64,000 nt of DNA from Oscillospiraceae bacterium (GCA_015064185.1 SVSS01000003.1:1-64000), one strand, 5' to 3'; counted from the stretch's first letter, positions 29,986 through 39,090 are shown. Made by a program: numbers and translations. Notes: generated by a model not told the origin, from the letters alone.

Positions 29986-30255
29986 ATGAAAGCAGTTATC
30001 ACCGTTACAGGCAAGGATAGCGTTGGTATTATCGCCGCTGTGAGCACCTTTTGTGCAGAGCACGGCGCAAACATTACCGAGATCACGCAGAGCGTGCTCA
30101 GCGAATATTTTGCAATGATCATGATCGCAGAGATCGACAAGCTCTCGGTGCCCTTTGCGGATTTTGCCGCCAATCTCGCGGCAATGGGAAAGGAAAAGGG
30201 GCTTGATATCCGCGCGATGCATGAAGATATTTTCAACACCATGCACCACATTTAA
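29986..30255 (+). CDS. ACT-domain protein (UPF0237)
   Basis: 89 residues, a single ACT domain: 'VITVTGKDSVGIIAAVSTFCAEHGANITEI' has the ligand-binding Gly-Ile turn, followed by 'FAMIMIAEID'. Stand-alone ACT proteins of this family are often the first gene of a pair with UPF0210 (DUF711), as here. GGAGAG precedes the ATG, and the next gene starts 12 bases after its stop. The ligand is unknown but probably an amino acid. Confidence 0.92.
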   Translation: MKAVITVTGKDSVGIIAAVSTFCAEHGANITEITQSVLSEYFAMIMIAEIDKLSVPFADFAANLAAMGKEKGLDIRAMHEDIFNTMHHI

Positions 30256-30267
30256 GGAGAGTGCACC

Positions 30268-31626
30268 ATGCTGAACGTAGCCGATATTCTGGAAACGATC
30301 GGGATGATCCGAGAGGAAAATCTCGACATCAGAACCATAACGATGGGCATTTCGCTCCTTGACTGTGTGAGCGAGGATGCGAACCGCCTTTGTGACAAGG
30401 TGTACGATAAAATAACCAAAACCGCAGAAAAGCTGGTGGATACCGGTGTTTCGATCGAGCGCGAGTACGGTATTCCGATCGTAAACAAGCGCGTGTCCGT
30501 CACGCCCGTGTCGCTCATTGGCGGCGCGATCTCCCCCGAGGGGTACTTAAAGCTGGCACATGCCCTGCAACGTGCCGCAAAAACGCTTGGTATCAACTTC
30601 ATTGGCGGATACTCTGCGCTGGTGCATAAGGGCATGACGCAAGGGGATAAAAATCTCATTTCCGTCATTCCCGAGGCACTTGCCGAAACCGAGAACGTAT
30701 GCTCCTCGGTAAACGTGGCAAGCACAAAGGCGGGCATCAATATGGATGCCATTCGCCTGATGGGCAGCACGATCAAGCGTGCGGCTTATCTCACGCGTGA
30801 CAACAATTCGATTGGCTGTGCCAAATTGGTGGTTTTTGCCAACGTCCCCGAGGATAACCCCTTTATGGCGGGTGCGTTCCACGGTGTGGGTGAGCCCGAT
30901 AGCGTGATCAACGTGGGTGTTTCGGGCCCCGGCGTGGTGGCAGCGGCAATTCGCCGCGCGGGCGCGTGCGATCTTTCGCAGCTTGCCGACGTCATTAAGA
31001 CCACAGCCTTTAAGATCACGCGCGTTGGTCAGCTTGTTGCCAGCGAGGCGGCAAAGCGTCTTGGCGCACCCTTTGGTATCATCGATCTTTCCCTTGCGCC
31101 CACCCCCGCGATCGGCGACTCGGTTGCCCGCATCCTTGAGGAGATGGGGCTTGAGGTCTGCGGCGCACACGGCACGACCGCGGCGCTTGCCATGCTCAAC
31201 GATGCCGTAAAGAAGGGCGGCGTTATGGCTTCCTCTCACGTTGGCGGACTTTCGGGCGCGTTCATTCCCGTTTCTGAGGATGAGGGCATGATCGCCGCGG
31301 TAAACGCGGGTGCGCTCTCCATTGAAAAGCTCGAGGCAATGACCGCTGTTTGCTCGGTCGGTCTTGATATGATCGCTGTGCCCGGCGATACCACCGAGGA
31401 GGTCATTTGCGGCATTATTGCCGACGAGATCTCGATCGGTGTGGCAAACACCAAGACCACAGCCGTGCGCCTGATTCCCGCCTACGGTAAGACTGTTGGG
31501 GATAGCGTTAGCTTTGGCGGCCTTTTGGGAACGGCGCCCATTATGCCCCTTCGCACCTATTCTCCCGCAAAATTCATTTCGCGCGGCGGCAGAATTCCCG
31601 CGCCCATCCACAGCTTGAAAAATTAA
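30268..31626 (+). CDS. UPF0210 (PFL/DUF711) family protein
   Basis: 452 residues, the usual family length. It shows '[13 protein letters not shown]' at the N-terminus, '[16 protein letters not shown]', '[16 protein letters not shown]', and the late '[17 protein letters not shown]'. The fold is related to anaerobic glycyl-radical enzymes of the pyruvate-formate-lyase type, but no glycyl radical motif is seen and the reaction is not established. It is co-transcribed with the ACT protein, which suggests ligand-controlled activity. The ATG follows AAGGAGA. Confidence 0.92.
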   Translation: MLNVADILETIGMIREENLDIRTITMGISLLDCVSEDANRLCDKVYDKITKTAEKLVDTGVSIEREYGIPIVNKRVSVTPVSLIGGAISPEGYLKLAHALQRAAKTLGINFIGGYSALVHKGMTQGDKNLISVIPEALAETENVCSSVNVASTKAGINMDAIRLMGSTIKRAAYLTRDNNSIGCAKLVVFANVPEDNPFMAGAFHGVGEPDSVINVGVSGPGVVAAAIRRAGACDLSQLADVIKTTAFKITRVGQLVASEAAKRLGAPFGIIDLSLAPTPAIGDSVARILEEMGLEVCGAHGTTAALAMLNDAVKKGGVMASSHVGGLSGAFIPVSEDEGMIAAVNAGALSIEKLEAMTAVCSVGLDMIAVPGDTTEEVICGIIADEISIGVANTKTTAVRLIPAYGKTVGDSVSFGGLLGTAPIMPLRTYSPAKFISRGGRIPAPIHSLKN

Positions 31627-31633
31627 AAGTACA

Positions 31634-31680
31634 AAACGCACCTCTTGGCACAAAATGTGCCCCAAGAGGTGCGTTTCTTA
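31634..31680 (+). terminator. Terminator after the UPF0210 gene
   Basis: A perfect 15-bp stem (AAACGCACCTCTTGG / CCAAGAGGTGCGTTT) with a 13-nt loop that has its own CACA/TGTG pairing. Confidence 0.85.
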
Positions 31681-31940
31681 TAACGGGCAGAGCCGCGCCG
31701 CGCGCCGCACAAACATAAGGCAAAACGGCGGAAAGCAAGGCGTGGCAAGGGTTTGGCGGCTTTTGCCCGCAAAGGCGACACAAAACGAAAAAAAGAAAAT
31801 ACCATTTTTTGTCATTGTGGGAAGAAAAATGCCAGAAAAGGGAAAAATGAGAAGCAAGGTGGGAAGAAAAGCCCTTCAAAAACGCAACATTTCCAAAAAC
31901 GGAAAGGCGTGGGTTTTTTCACCTGGAGGTGTGCGGAGCC

Positions 31941-32043
31941 TGTGGAAAACCCTGTGGAAACTGTGTAAAACTCCTTTTGTAGCACGGCTTTCAGGATTTT
32001 TTTGCCTGTAAAAGATCTGTGCAAAAGTGGGGTGTTATGCACA
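31941..32043. other. Second DnaA-box-like cluster
   Basis: Five DnaA-box-like nonamers lie within 103 bp: TGTGGAAAA (31941-31949), TGTGGAAAC (31953-31961), TGTGTAAAA (31962-31970), TGTGCAAAA (32018-32026), and TTATGCACA on the + strand (32035-32043). Four fit TTWTNCACA in one orientation or the other. They sit in a 634-base gap (31627-32260) with no convincing gene, just upstream of the transketolase promoter. Confidence 0.6.
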
Positions 32044-32179
32044 AAAAGCACGAAGCCTGTCGTTGCGAAAAAGGAAAGGCTTTTCCGAAGTGCGAAAAGT
32101 TTAAAAATCCTTTCAACCGCGCTCTGCGGCACGCCGCTTTTTTGATGTGGGGCGAGAGGCAAATTTTGTACTTCTCCCC

Positions 32180-32208
32180 TTGACATAAATGTTCTTAAAG
32201 TTTATAAT
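32180..32208 (+). promoter_or_regulatory. Promoter of the transketolase operon
   Basis: TTGACA (32180-32185), 17 bp, TATAAT (32203-32208): perfect sigma-A consensus. A small hairpin GCCCG/CGGGC (32231-32245) lies in the leader. Confidence 0.88.
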
Positions 32209-32260
32209 TATAATGATATAATATGACATTGCCCGACAAGCGGGCGCACAGGAGGAAACC

Positions 32261-33094
32261 ATGGAAAGGGCAAAAAAACAACAGCTTGCCAAAATTGCCG
32301 CTCAAATGAGACTTGATATTCTTGACCAGGTTCACGCTGCGGGGTGCGGCCATCCCGGCGGCTCGCTTTCGATTGCCGACATTATGGCATATCTTTATTT
32401 TTCCGAGATGACCGTGGATCCTGCCGATCCTGCTATGGCATCGCGTGACCGTTTTGTGCTTTCCAAGGGGCACACTGCCCCCGCGCTCTATGCGGCGCTT
32501 GCCGAAAAGGGCTTTTTCCCGAAAGAGGAGCTTTTGGGTCTTCGCAAGATCCATTCCTTTTTGCAGGGTCATCCCGATATGAAGAATATCCCCGGTGTAG
32601 ATATGAGCACGGGCTCGCTTGGTCTTGGTGTGTCTGCCGCTTGCGGCATGGCGCTTGCCGCTAAGCTTGACGGGCGCGACTATCGCACCTACACCATGCT
32701 TGGTGACGGTGAGAGTGAGGAGGGTCAGGTTTGGGAGGCAATGATGTTTGCCGCGCACTACAAGCTTGACAACCTTGTTGTGATGATCGACTGGAACGGC
32801 TTGCAGATCGACGGGCCTGTCACCGAGATCATGAACCCCACGCCCCATGATAAAAAGCTTGAGGCTTTTGGCTTCCACGTCATGGTTGTTGACGGCCATG
32901 ATTTTGACGAGATCGAAAAGGCGTTTGAAAAGGCAAAGACCGTAAAGGGTAAGCCCACCGCCATTATCTTTAAGACCGTGAAGGGCAAGGGTGTTTCCTT
33001 TATGGAAAACCAGGTTAACTGGCACGGCGTGGCGCCCAATGATGAGCAGTATGAGATCGCCGTAGCCGAGATCAAGGCGAAGGCGAAGATTTAA
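32261..33094 (+). CDS. Transketolase, N-terminal (thiamine diphosphate-binding) subunit
   Basis: 277 residues. It carries the PP domain: 'GHPGGSLSIADIMAYLYF', 'SKGHTAPALYAAL', and the TPP/Mg motif GDGE...N (MLGDGESEEGQVWEAM, then VMIDWNGLQ). It forms the active site together with the following subunit and transfers two-carbon units between sugar phosphates in the non-oxidative pentose phosphate pathway. Split transketolases are common in anaerobic Firmicutes. AGGAGG precedes the ATG. Confidence 0.95.
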   Translation: MERAKKQQLAKIAAQMRLDILDQVHAAGCGHPGGSLSIADIMAYLYFSEMTVDPADPAMASRDRFVLSKGHTAPALYAALAEKGFFPKEELLGLRKIHSFLQGHPDMKNIPGVDMSTGSLGLGVSAACGMALAAKLDGRDYRTYTMLGDGESEEGQVWEAMMFAAHYKLDNLVVMIDWNGLQIDGPVTEIMNPTPHDKKLEAFGFHVMVVDGHDFDEIEKAFEKAKTVKGKPTAIIFKTVKGKGVSFMENQVNWHGVAPNDEQYEIAVAEIKAKAKI

Positions 33095-33109
33095 AGGGGG
33101 GGCAAAGAG

Positions 33110-34051
33110 ATGGCAGAAAAGATCGCAACCAGACAAGCCTACGGCGAGGCACTTGCCGAGCTCGGCGAAAAATATAATTTTGTGGTGCTTGACGCGGACC
33201 TTGCGGCAGCGACCAAGACAGGCATTTTTAAGAAAAAGTTCCCCAACCGTCACTTTGATTGCGGTATTGCTGAGGGAAATATGATGTCGGTGGCGGCAGG
33301 CCTTGCGGCAGCCGGCAAGATCCCGTTTGTTTCCTCCTTTGCCATGTTTGCCGCAGGGCGCGCTTTTGAGCAGATCCGCAATTCTATCGGCTACCCGCAT
33401 TTGAACGTAAAGATCGGTGCTACGCACGCAGGTATTACTGTGGGCGAGGACGGTGCTACGCACCAATGCAACGAGGATATTGCTCTGATGCGCTCGATTC
33501 CCGGCATGACGGTGATCAATCCCGCGGATGCGGTAGAGGCGCGTGCGGCAGTTGAGGCGGCGCTTCATTTTGACGGCCCTGTGTATCTGCGCTTTGGCAG
33601 ATATGCTGTGCCCGTGATCAACGATAAAAACACCTACAAGTTTGAGCTTGGTAAGGGTGTGCAGCTGCGCGAGGGCTCTGACGTGACCATCATTGCCACG
33701 GGCATTATGGTAGATATGGCAAACACTGCGGCAGATATGCTGCAGGCAGAGGGCATTTCCGCGCGCGTGATCAATATTCACACCATCAAGCCCCTTGACC
33801 GCGAGATCGTGCTGAAGGCGGCGAAGGAAACGGGTGCGATCGTTACCGCAGAGGAGCACAGCATCATTGGCGGTCTTGGCGCCGCCGTTGCCGAAACGGT
33901 ATGCGAGGGCTACCCCGTGCCCGTTGTGCGCGTGGGTACAAACGACGTGTTCGGCCGCTCGGGCTCGGTGCCCGCGCTTCTTGAAGCGTACGGGCTTACC
34001 CCCGAAAATATTGTCGAAAAGGCAAAGCAGGCAATTGCACTCAAAAAATAA
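33110..34051 (+). CDS. Transketolase, C-terminal (pyrimidine-binding) subunit
   Basis: 313 residues. The Pyr domain has the catalytic-glutamate region 'HFDCGIAEGNMMSVAAGLA', and the C-terminal transketolase domain contains 'INIHTIKPLDREIVLKAA' and 'EEHSIIGGLGAAVAE'. It pairs with the preceding subunit; 1-deoxyxylulose-5-phosphate synthase is similar, but the two-subunit layout and length fit split transketolase. AAGGGGGGG lies 15 bases after the previous stop. Confidence 0.95.
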   Translation: MAEKIATRQAYGEALAELGEKYNFVVLDADLAAATKTGIFKKKFPNRHFDCGIAEGNMMSVAAGLAAAGKIPFVSSFAMFAAGRAFEQIRNSIGYPHLNVKIGATHAGITVGEDGATHQCNEDIALMRSIPGMTVINPADAVEARAAVEAALHFDGPVYLRFGRYAVPVINDKNTYKFELGKGVQLREGSDVTIIATGIMVDMANTAADMLQAEGISARVINIHTIKPLDREIVLKAAKETGAIVTAEEHSIIGGLGAAVAETVCEGYPVPVVRVGTNDVFGRSGSVPALLEAYGLTPENIVEKAKQAIALKK

Positions 34052-34059
34052 AAAGAAAC

Positions 34060-34087
34060 AAAAACGCCGCACCATGCGGCGTTTTTC
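34060..34087 (+). terminator. Terminator after the transketolase pair
   Basis: An 11-bp stem AAAACGCCGCA/TGCGGCGTTTT with a 3-nt loop and TTTTT. Confidence 0.9.
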
Positions 34088-34095
34088 GACGGAAT

Positions 34096-34431
34096 ATGGA
34101 AACGAAAAGATTTTTAAAAAACGATAACGGCTTTATTTGCACGCATTGCGGTAAGGCGGTGGAGCCGCTTGGCTACACCTCGCGCAACCACTGCCCGTTT
34201 TGCCTGTGGAGCCTGCACGTGGATATCAATCCGGGGGATCGCGCCAACAGCTGCGGCGGTGAAATGGAGCCTGTGAGTGCCCAGCCCGATGCCAAAAAGG
34301 GATTTGTGATCCTGCACCGCTGTGTGCGATGCGGAGAGATCCACCGCAATCGCGCCGCGCACGAGGCGGCAGTACAGCCCGACAACAAAAAGCTACTCAT
34401 TGCCTTAACGGCAAAACCGATCATAAAATAG
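34096..34431 (+). CDS. RNHCP-domain protein
   Basis: 111 residues with the defining RNHCPFCLWSLHVD motif and 'PGDRANSCGGEMEPV'. Four CxxC/HCxxC elements (FICTHCGK, RNHCPFC, LHRCVRCGE) would bind zinc. Homologues are short predicted RNA- or DNA-binding zinc proteins of unknown function. The ATG lies 9 bases after the transketolase terminator and has no strong Shine-Dalgarno sequence. The next gene follows after 17 bases. Confidence 0.9.
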   Translation: METKRFLKNDNGFICTHCGKAVEPLGYTSRNHCPFCLWSLHVDINPGDRANSCGGEMEPVSAQPDAKKGFVILHRCVRCGEIHRNRAAHEAAVQPDNKKLLIALTAKPIIK

Positions 34432-34448
34432 AAAGGTAGGGAAACGGT

Positions 34449-35483
34449 ATGAGAAAATTACGCTGTATGATATTAATGCTGCTATTTTCTCTTATGCTTG
34501 TCGCCTGCGGCGGCGAGGGAACTACCTATTTATATGATGCAGGGACACATACACACGTTTACGGCAACCGTTACGATGTAACGCCCGTGACCTGCGTGTG
34601 TGAGGGTACACAGATCCGCTATTGCAAGATCTGTCACGCGGCGGTGACCGATACCGTTGCCGTGCCCGAGGATATTGCCGCACGCGCACATGCGTTTTCC
34701 GATACCGTGGTGGCACCAACCGAGGCGGATGAGGGCTATACCAAGCGGAGCTGCACGCTATGTGAATACGTCATTGAGCGAACCGACGTGATCCCCGCAC
34801 GCTACGCGCTGCTTACCGATGCTGCAACAAAGACCGAGGCGCCGACAGGTGTGCAGGGCATATTGATGTCGGACACTGCCACACATATGCTTTCGTACAG
34901 TGTGGGCGCAGATGGCGCTGTGTCGCCTGAGATCGCCCGCCGCTTGGCGGTGGCATTGGCGATCACCGAGGCGATGGAGCAGCAAGCCGCTACGTTTACC
35001 GCGGACACCCCCATTATGCTTGTCAGCGGCGTGGGTGCGGGAAACAGCTATACGGTGCGAGAATTACTGTATGAATGGATCGCAAGCGGCGATGCCGATA
35101 TTGCACGCGGCTTTGCCATGGCGCTTGACGGCAGCGAGGCGGCATTTGCCGCGCGCGTGGCGGCGCGCCTTTTAAAGCTTGGTGTTGCCGAGCACGTGAC
35201 GGTCGACCCCTTTGTCCCCGAGGCACAAGGGGCAGCAACCCTTTATGCCACGGGCGTGCTACTTGCGCGCGCCCTTGATGAGGCGCTTCTTTGTGAGGCT
35301 TTTGCCGATGCTGTGCCCGGCCTTGTGCGGATCGCGGGGAAAAAGCCTGCGCTGTATCTAGCGGTGGATGGGATTCGCATTTCGGCACTGAAAAATGACG
35401 CGGGTGTGTACTGCTTTTTGCTGCTCAGCGGCGAAAACACCCCTTCTGATCTTGAAAACATGCTGTTTTCGGCTGTTTTATAA
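34449..35483 (+). CDS. Lipoprotein with Cys-pair repeats and a degenerate S11 carboxypeptidase-like domain
   Basis: 344 residues. The signal peptide has lipobox LVAC (17-20), so Cys20 would be lipidated. Two ribbon-like units with paired cysteines follow (49/51-59/62 and 102/105). The rest resembles D-Ala-D-Ala carboxypeptidases (S11): 'YTVRELLYEWIASGDADIARGFAMAL' and 'LYATGVLLARAL'. The SxxK position appears as IARR (162-165), SxN as SGD (213-215), and no KTG is seen, so catalysis is unlikely. It may be a cell-wall-binding or scaffold lipoprotein. The S11 assignment is my inference from pattern. GAAAGGTAGGG precedes the ATG. Confidence 0.6.
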   Translation: MRKLRCMILMLLFSLMLVACGGEGTTYLYDAGTHTHVYGNRYDVTPVTCVCEGTQIRYCKICHAAVTDTVAVPEDIAARAHAFSDTVVAPTEADEGYTKRSCTLCEYVIERTDVIPARYALLTDAATKTEAPTGVQGILMSDTATHMLSYSVGADGAVSPEIARRLAVALAITEAMEQQAATFTADTPIMLVSGVGAGNSYTVRELLYEWIASGDADIARGFAMALDGSEAAFAARVAARLLKLGVAEHVTVDPFVPEAQGAATLYATGVLLARALDEALLCEAFADAVPGLVRIAGKKPALYLAVDGIRISALKNDAGVYCFLLLSGENTPSDLENMLFSAVL

Positions 35484-35507
35484 AATTACCCGAAAGGAAA
35501 GAAAGCA

Positions 35508-36323
35508 ATGAAAGAGTTTTTTACAAATCTTTTTAACACGGTGGTCGGCACCGTGACAAGCAATTGGAACAAGATCTTGACGTTTTTGATCGTTCTTGTC
35601 GTCGGATACATCGTAGTAAGGGTGATCGGGCGCATATTTGCACGCGCCATGGATCGCTCAAAGCTAAAGGGCGCAACGGGCAACTTCCTCAAGTCGCTTG
35701 TAAAGGTTGCGCTGCTCGCGCTTTACGTCATTATTTTGCTGTCCATGCTTGGCGTGGATACGACCTCGCTTGTGGCGATCTTCAGTGTGCTGACGCTCGC
35801 CATCTCGCTTGCTGTGCAGGGCGTGGTATCCAATCTTGCCTCTGGCATTACGCTGGTGGTCACAAAGCCCTTTGAGGAGGGCGATTTTGTGGATATCGGT
35901 GGCGCCTCGGGCACGGTTGAAACGATCTCTATTTTCTCAACCAAGCTGAAAACGGGCGATAATAAGGTCATTATTATCCCCAATGGCAACGTCACGGCCG
36001 CCAATATCACCAATTATTCTACCAAGGGCACGCGCAGACTCGACCTCACGGTTTCGGCGGCATATGGCACAGAGGTGGCAAAGGTAAAGCGTGTGATCCT
36101 TGATGTAATTTCTCGCCATGACGAGATCTTTAAGGACCCCGCACCTATGGTGCGCCTCGCTGAGCACGGCGCCAGCTCCATTGATTTTACGGTACGTGTG
36201 TGGCTTGATGGCGGCGATTATTGGAACACAAACTTTGACCTGAAGGAAGAAATTTACGATGCGTTTAACGAAAACGGCATCGAGATCCCCTTCCCGCAAA
36301 TGGATGTGCACATGAAGCAATAA
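35508..36323 (+). CDS. Small-conductance mechanosensitive channel (MscS family)
   Basis: 271 residues, close to E. coli MscS. Three N-terminal helices include the pore-lining TM3 ('SLAVQGVVSNLASGITLVV'). The beta domain follows with 'KPFEEGDFVDIGGASGTVE' and 'VIIIPNGNVTAANITNYS', then the alpha/beta C-terminal domain ending 'GIEIPFPQMDVHMKQ'. It releases solutes on membrane stretch. GAAAGGAAAG precedes the ATG, and a terminator follows. Confidence 0.95.
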   Translation: MKEFFTNLFNTVVGTVTSNWNKILTFLIVLVVGYIVVRVIGRIFARAMDRSKLKGATGNFLKSLVKVALLALYVIILLSMLGVDTTSLVAIFSVLTLAISLAVQGVVSNLASGITLVVTKPFEEGDFVDIGGASGTVETISIFSTKLKTGDNKVIIIPNGNVTAANITNYSTKGTRRLDLTVSAAYGTEVAKVKRVILDVISRHDEIFKDPAPMVRLAEHGASSIDFTVRVWLDGGDYWNTNFDLKEEIYDAFNENGIEIPFPQMDVHMKQ

Positions 36324-36342
36324 ATTTTAAGCAACATAAAAC

Positions 36343-36378
36343 ACAGCGGCAGGACCGACGGTCCTGCCGCTGTTCTTG
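36343..36378 (+). terminator. Terminator after the MscS gene
   Basis: A perfect 14-bp stem ACAGCGGCAGGACC/GGTCCTGCCGCTGT with a 3-nt loop, followed by TCTTGT. Confidence 0.85.
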
Positions 36379-36389
36379 TAAAATGAAAA

Positions 36390-36408
36390 CCCCGCCACTG
36401 TGGCGGGG
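36390..36408 (-). terminator. GC hairpin, possible minus-strand terminator
   Basis: CCCCGCCA/TGGCGGGG with a short loop; on the minus strand TTTTCATTTT follows. Confidence 0.5.
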
Positions 36409-36467
36409 CTCAAAAGAGGTTAACCGATAAGAAGAAAGGAGCAAGAGGAAAATAAAAAAGAGAGATC

Positions 36468-36545
36468 GTAGGGACGCCTGTCCCTACAAAAACAACAGGA
36501 ATCAAATTCGCTCCAAAACGGACGGTCGAGGACGCCTGTCCCTAC
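36468..36545. repeat. Two copies of a 20-bp repeat in the mscS-aspS spacer
   Basis: GTAGGGACGCCTGTCCCTAC (36468-36487, palindromic at its ends) recurs as GTCGAGGACGCCTGTCCCTAC-like sequence ending at 36545. The 319-base gap otherwise holds only terminators and a small AAGAATG/CATTCTT hairpin. Confidence 0.55.
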
Positions 36546-36597
36546 AAAAAAACAAGAATGTAAAATTGCATTCTTGGGATAGGGCATATGCTCAAAA

Positions 36598-36626
36598 ATG
36601 AAATCCCCCCGCTATGCGGGGGGATT
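36598..36626 (-). terminator. Terminator after aspS
   Basis: An 11-bp stem AATCCCCCCGC/GCGGGGGGATT with a 3-nt loop; minus-strand continuation is TTCATTTTT. Confidence 0.75.
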
Positions 36627-36642
36627 ACTGTGATAATAGGCT

Positions 36643-38439
36643 TTATTTTTCGCTTTCGTCGATGACGGCAATGGCAAGGTCGGCAAGCGCCTTGGGCTCT
36701 GCGGGAGCAGGGCAGCCCGACATCAGCTCGCTTGCGTTTTGCACCTTGGGGAAGGCAATGACGTCGCGCAGGGAATCGGCACCTGCCATAACCATGGCAA
36801 GGCGGTCAAGACCCATGCCCGAGCCGCCGTGGGGCGGTGCGCCGTACTTGTAAGCGTCCACAAGGAAGCCAAACTTCTTTTCAATATCCTCAGCGGTAAG
36901 GCCAAGCGCGTTGAACATCTTTTCCTGCAGCTGCCAATCGGTAATGCGGATCGAGCCCGAAAGGAGCTCGGTGCCGTTGAGAACCATATCATATGCCTTG
37001 GCACGCACCTTGCCGGGGTCGGATTCAAGGTAGGGCAGGCACTCCTCCATCGGCATGGTAAAGGGGTGATGCATCGCATCCCAAGCACCCGTTTCTTCGT
37101 TCCACTCAAAGAAGGGGAATTCGGTGATCCAAAGGAAGTTGTACTGTCCTTCGGGAATCAGCGCAAGCTTTTTGCCAAGGAGGTTACGCAGAGCCCCCAG
37201 GGTGGGGAGCACCACGCGGTTTTTATCGGCAACGATAAGTGCAACGTCGCCCTTTTCCATACCAAGTGCCGCGATCACGGCATTTTGCTCATCGGGGGTG
37301 AGGAACTTTGCAAAGGACATATTAGGTGCATCATCGACCCAGCGAATATAGGCAAGACCCTTGGCGCCAATGCCCTTGGCGTGCTCGGTCAGCTTGTCGA
37401 TCTCCTTGCGCGAGAGGGTCGCCGCCGCGCCCTTGGCTACAATGCCGCGCACGCTGCCGCCTGCAGCGATCGCACCGCTAAAGACAGCAAAGCCGCAATC
37501 CTTTACCGCGGGGGAGATATCGATGATCTCCATGCCAAAGCGTGTGTCGGGCTTGTCGCTGCCAAAGCGCTCCATTGCCTCGGCATAGGTCATGCGCTCG
37601 AACGGCGTTTTCAGCGCAACGCCCAAAAGCTCGCGGAAGGCGCGCACGATAAAGCCCTCGTTCATCTCCATGATATCCTCTGCGGTTGCAAAGGACATTT
37701 CAAGGTCGATCTGTGTAAATTCGGGCTGACGGTCGGCACGCAGGTCCTCATCACGGAAGCAGCGCGCAAGCTGAATGTAGCGATCAAATCCCGAAAGCAT
37801 CAAAAGCTGCTTGTAGATCTGGGGGGATTGGGGCAGGGCATAAAAGCTGCCCTTGTGTACGCGAGAGGGCACCAGATAATCGCGCGCGCCCTCGGGGGTC
37901 GCCTTGATCATCATGGGTGTTTCGATCTCCATAAAGCCGTTTTCAAAGTAATACTCGCGTGCGATGCGTGCAAGCTCGTGGCGCATGCGGATGTTTTTCT
38001 GCAGCTCGGGGCGTCTTAAGTCAAGATAGCGGTATTTAAGAGCTGTTTCGTCCTTTACGCGCTTGCTGTCCGAAACCTCAAAGGGAGGCGTTTGCGCGGC
38101 GGAAAGGATCTTCATTTCGGTGACATACACCTCAACCTTGCCCGTCGGGAGATTGGGGTTTACGGCGCCCTCGCCACGGGCGCGCACGGTGCCGTGCACG
38201 GCAATCACGTACTCGGCGCGGCAGGAAAACGCTTTTTCAAACACCGTTTTGGGGGTGGTGTCATCAAAAGCAAGCTGCAAAAGACCCGTACGGTCACGCA
38301 GATCGATGAAAATGAGTGCGCCAAGGTCGCGCTGGCGCTGTACCCAACCCATGACCGATACCGTTTTGCCGATATCCGCTTCAGTAAGGGTGCCGCAGTA
38401 ATGTGTTCTTTTGTCCTGTGCGGTTAGAAATTCAGCCAT
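36643..38439 (-). CDS. aspS: Aspartyl-tRNA synthetase
   Basis: 598 residues, the bacterial type with a GAD insertion. The OB-fold anticodon-binding domain is N-terminal ('SVMGWVQRQRDLGALIFIDLRDRTG'). Class II motif 2 contains 'CFRDEDLRADRQPEFTQ' and motif 3 'GSGMGLDRLAMVM'. It charges tRNA-Asp, possibly also tRNA-Asn if it is non-discriminating, which cannot be told here. It follows the phosphoribosyltransferase gene after 15 bases. No T-box leader is seen. Confidence 0.97.
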   Translation of the reverse strand: MAEFLTAQDKRTHYCGTLTEADIGKTVSVMGWVQRQRDLGALIFIDLRDRTGLLQLAFDDTTPKTVFEKAFSCRAEYVIAVHGTVRARGEGAVNPNLPTGKVEVYVTEMKILSAAQTPPFEVSDSKRVKDETALKYRYLDLRRPELQKNIRMRHELARIAREYYFENGFMEIETPMMIKATPEGARDYLVPSRVHKGSFYALPQSPQIYKQLLMLSGFDRYIQLARCFRDEDLRADRQPEFTQIDLEMSFATAEDIMEMNEGFIVRAFRELLGVALKTPFERMTYAEAMERFGSDKPDTRFGMEIIDISPAVKDCGFAVFSGAIAAGGSVRGIVAKGAAATLSRKEIDKLTEHAKGIGAKGLAYIRWVDDAPNMSFAKFLTPDEQNAVIAALGMEKGDVALIVADKNRVVLPTLGALRNLLGKKLALIPEGQYNFLWITEFPFFEWNEETGAWDAMHHPFTMPMEECLPYLESDPGKVRAKAYDMVLNGTELLSGSIRITDWQLQEKMFNALGLTAEDIEKKFGFLVDAYKYGAPPHGGSGMGLDRLAMVMAGADSLRDVIAFPKVQNASELMSGCPAPAEPKALADLAIAVIDESEK

Positions 38440-38454
38440 TTTTTAACTCCTTTT

Positions 38455-39012
38455 TCACTCGATCACTTCGCCGTCGGCGGTGAAAAGCGGTAATTTTTCA
38501 AGATAAATGATATCCTCGCGGTTTTGCGCATCGCCCTCGGCAAGCACAGCCATACGGCCGCATACAATACCGCCGGCAGCCTTTACCAGCTCCTCCACGG
38601 CGTGGAGGGATGCACCCGTTGAGATCACGTCGTCAACGATCAAAATACGCTTGCCGCGCATCAGATCCGCATCGGCTTGGTCAAGGAAAAGCTTTTGCTC
38701 CTTGGCGGTGGTAATGGAGCGTACCGTTACCTCCATCACGCCCGTCATGTAAAGCTTGGGGCTCTTGCGTGCCAGCATATATTTTTGGTTGCCTGCAAGG
38801 CGCGCCATTTCATGCACCAGCGGAATGCCCTTGGCTTCCGCAGAGATCAAATAATCGTACGCGGGTGCGCGGTCAAGCAAGGCTTTCGCGCAAGCGGTGG
38901 TAAGCTCGGGATCGCCAAAAATGACAAAGGCACCGATCGAAAGATTTTCATTCAGAGGACAAAGCGGCAGTGCGCGGTCAAGACCCGCGATGTTCATTTT
39001 ATAGGCTTTCAT
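38455..39012 (-). CDS. Adenine phosphoribosyltransferase-like protein
   Basis: 185 residues of the type I PRTase fold. The PRPP-binding motif is ILIVDDVISTGAS and the N-terminal part contains 'DYLISAEAKGIPLVHEMARLAG', like APRT and XPRT regulators. It would transfer a purine base to PRPP, or sense a purine or PRPP. 'Apt' is not used because the length and the C-terminal 'LPLFTADGEVIE' fit a less characterised APRT-related group. It is the first gene of an operon with aspS. AAGGAGA precedes the ATG. Confidence 0.8.
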   Translation of the reverse strand: MKAYKMNIAGLDRALPLCPLNENLSIGAFVIFGDPELTTACAKALLDRAPAYDYLISAEAKGIPLVHEMARLAGNQKYMLARKSPKLYMTGVMEVTVRSITTAKEQKLFLDQADADLMRGKRILIVDDVISTGASLHAVEELVKAAGGIVCGRMAVLAEGDAQNREDIIYLEKLPLFTADGEVIE

Positions 39013-39061
39013 GGTATCTCCTTGTTTTGTTAGAGTTATGATTTATAAAGTTATCATTTAC

Positions 39062-39089
39062 ATTATACACATGTTTTTAAAAATGTCAA
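39062..39089 (-). promoter_or_regulatory. Promoter of the PRTase-aspS operon
   Basis: Minus-strand TTGACA, 16 bp, TATAAT, lying immediately after the holA stop codon. Confidence 0.8.
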
Positions 39090-39090
39090 C

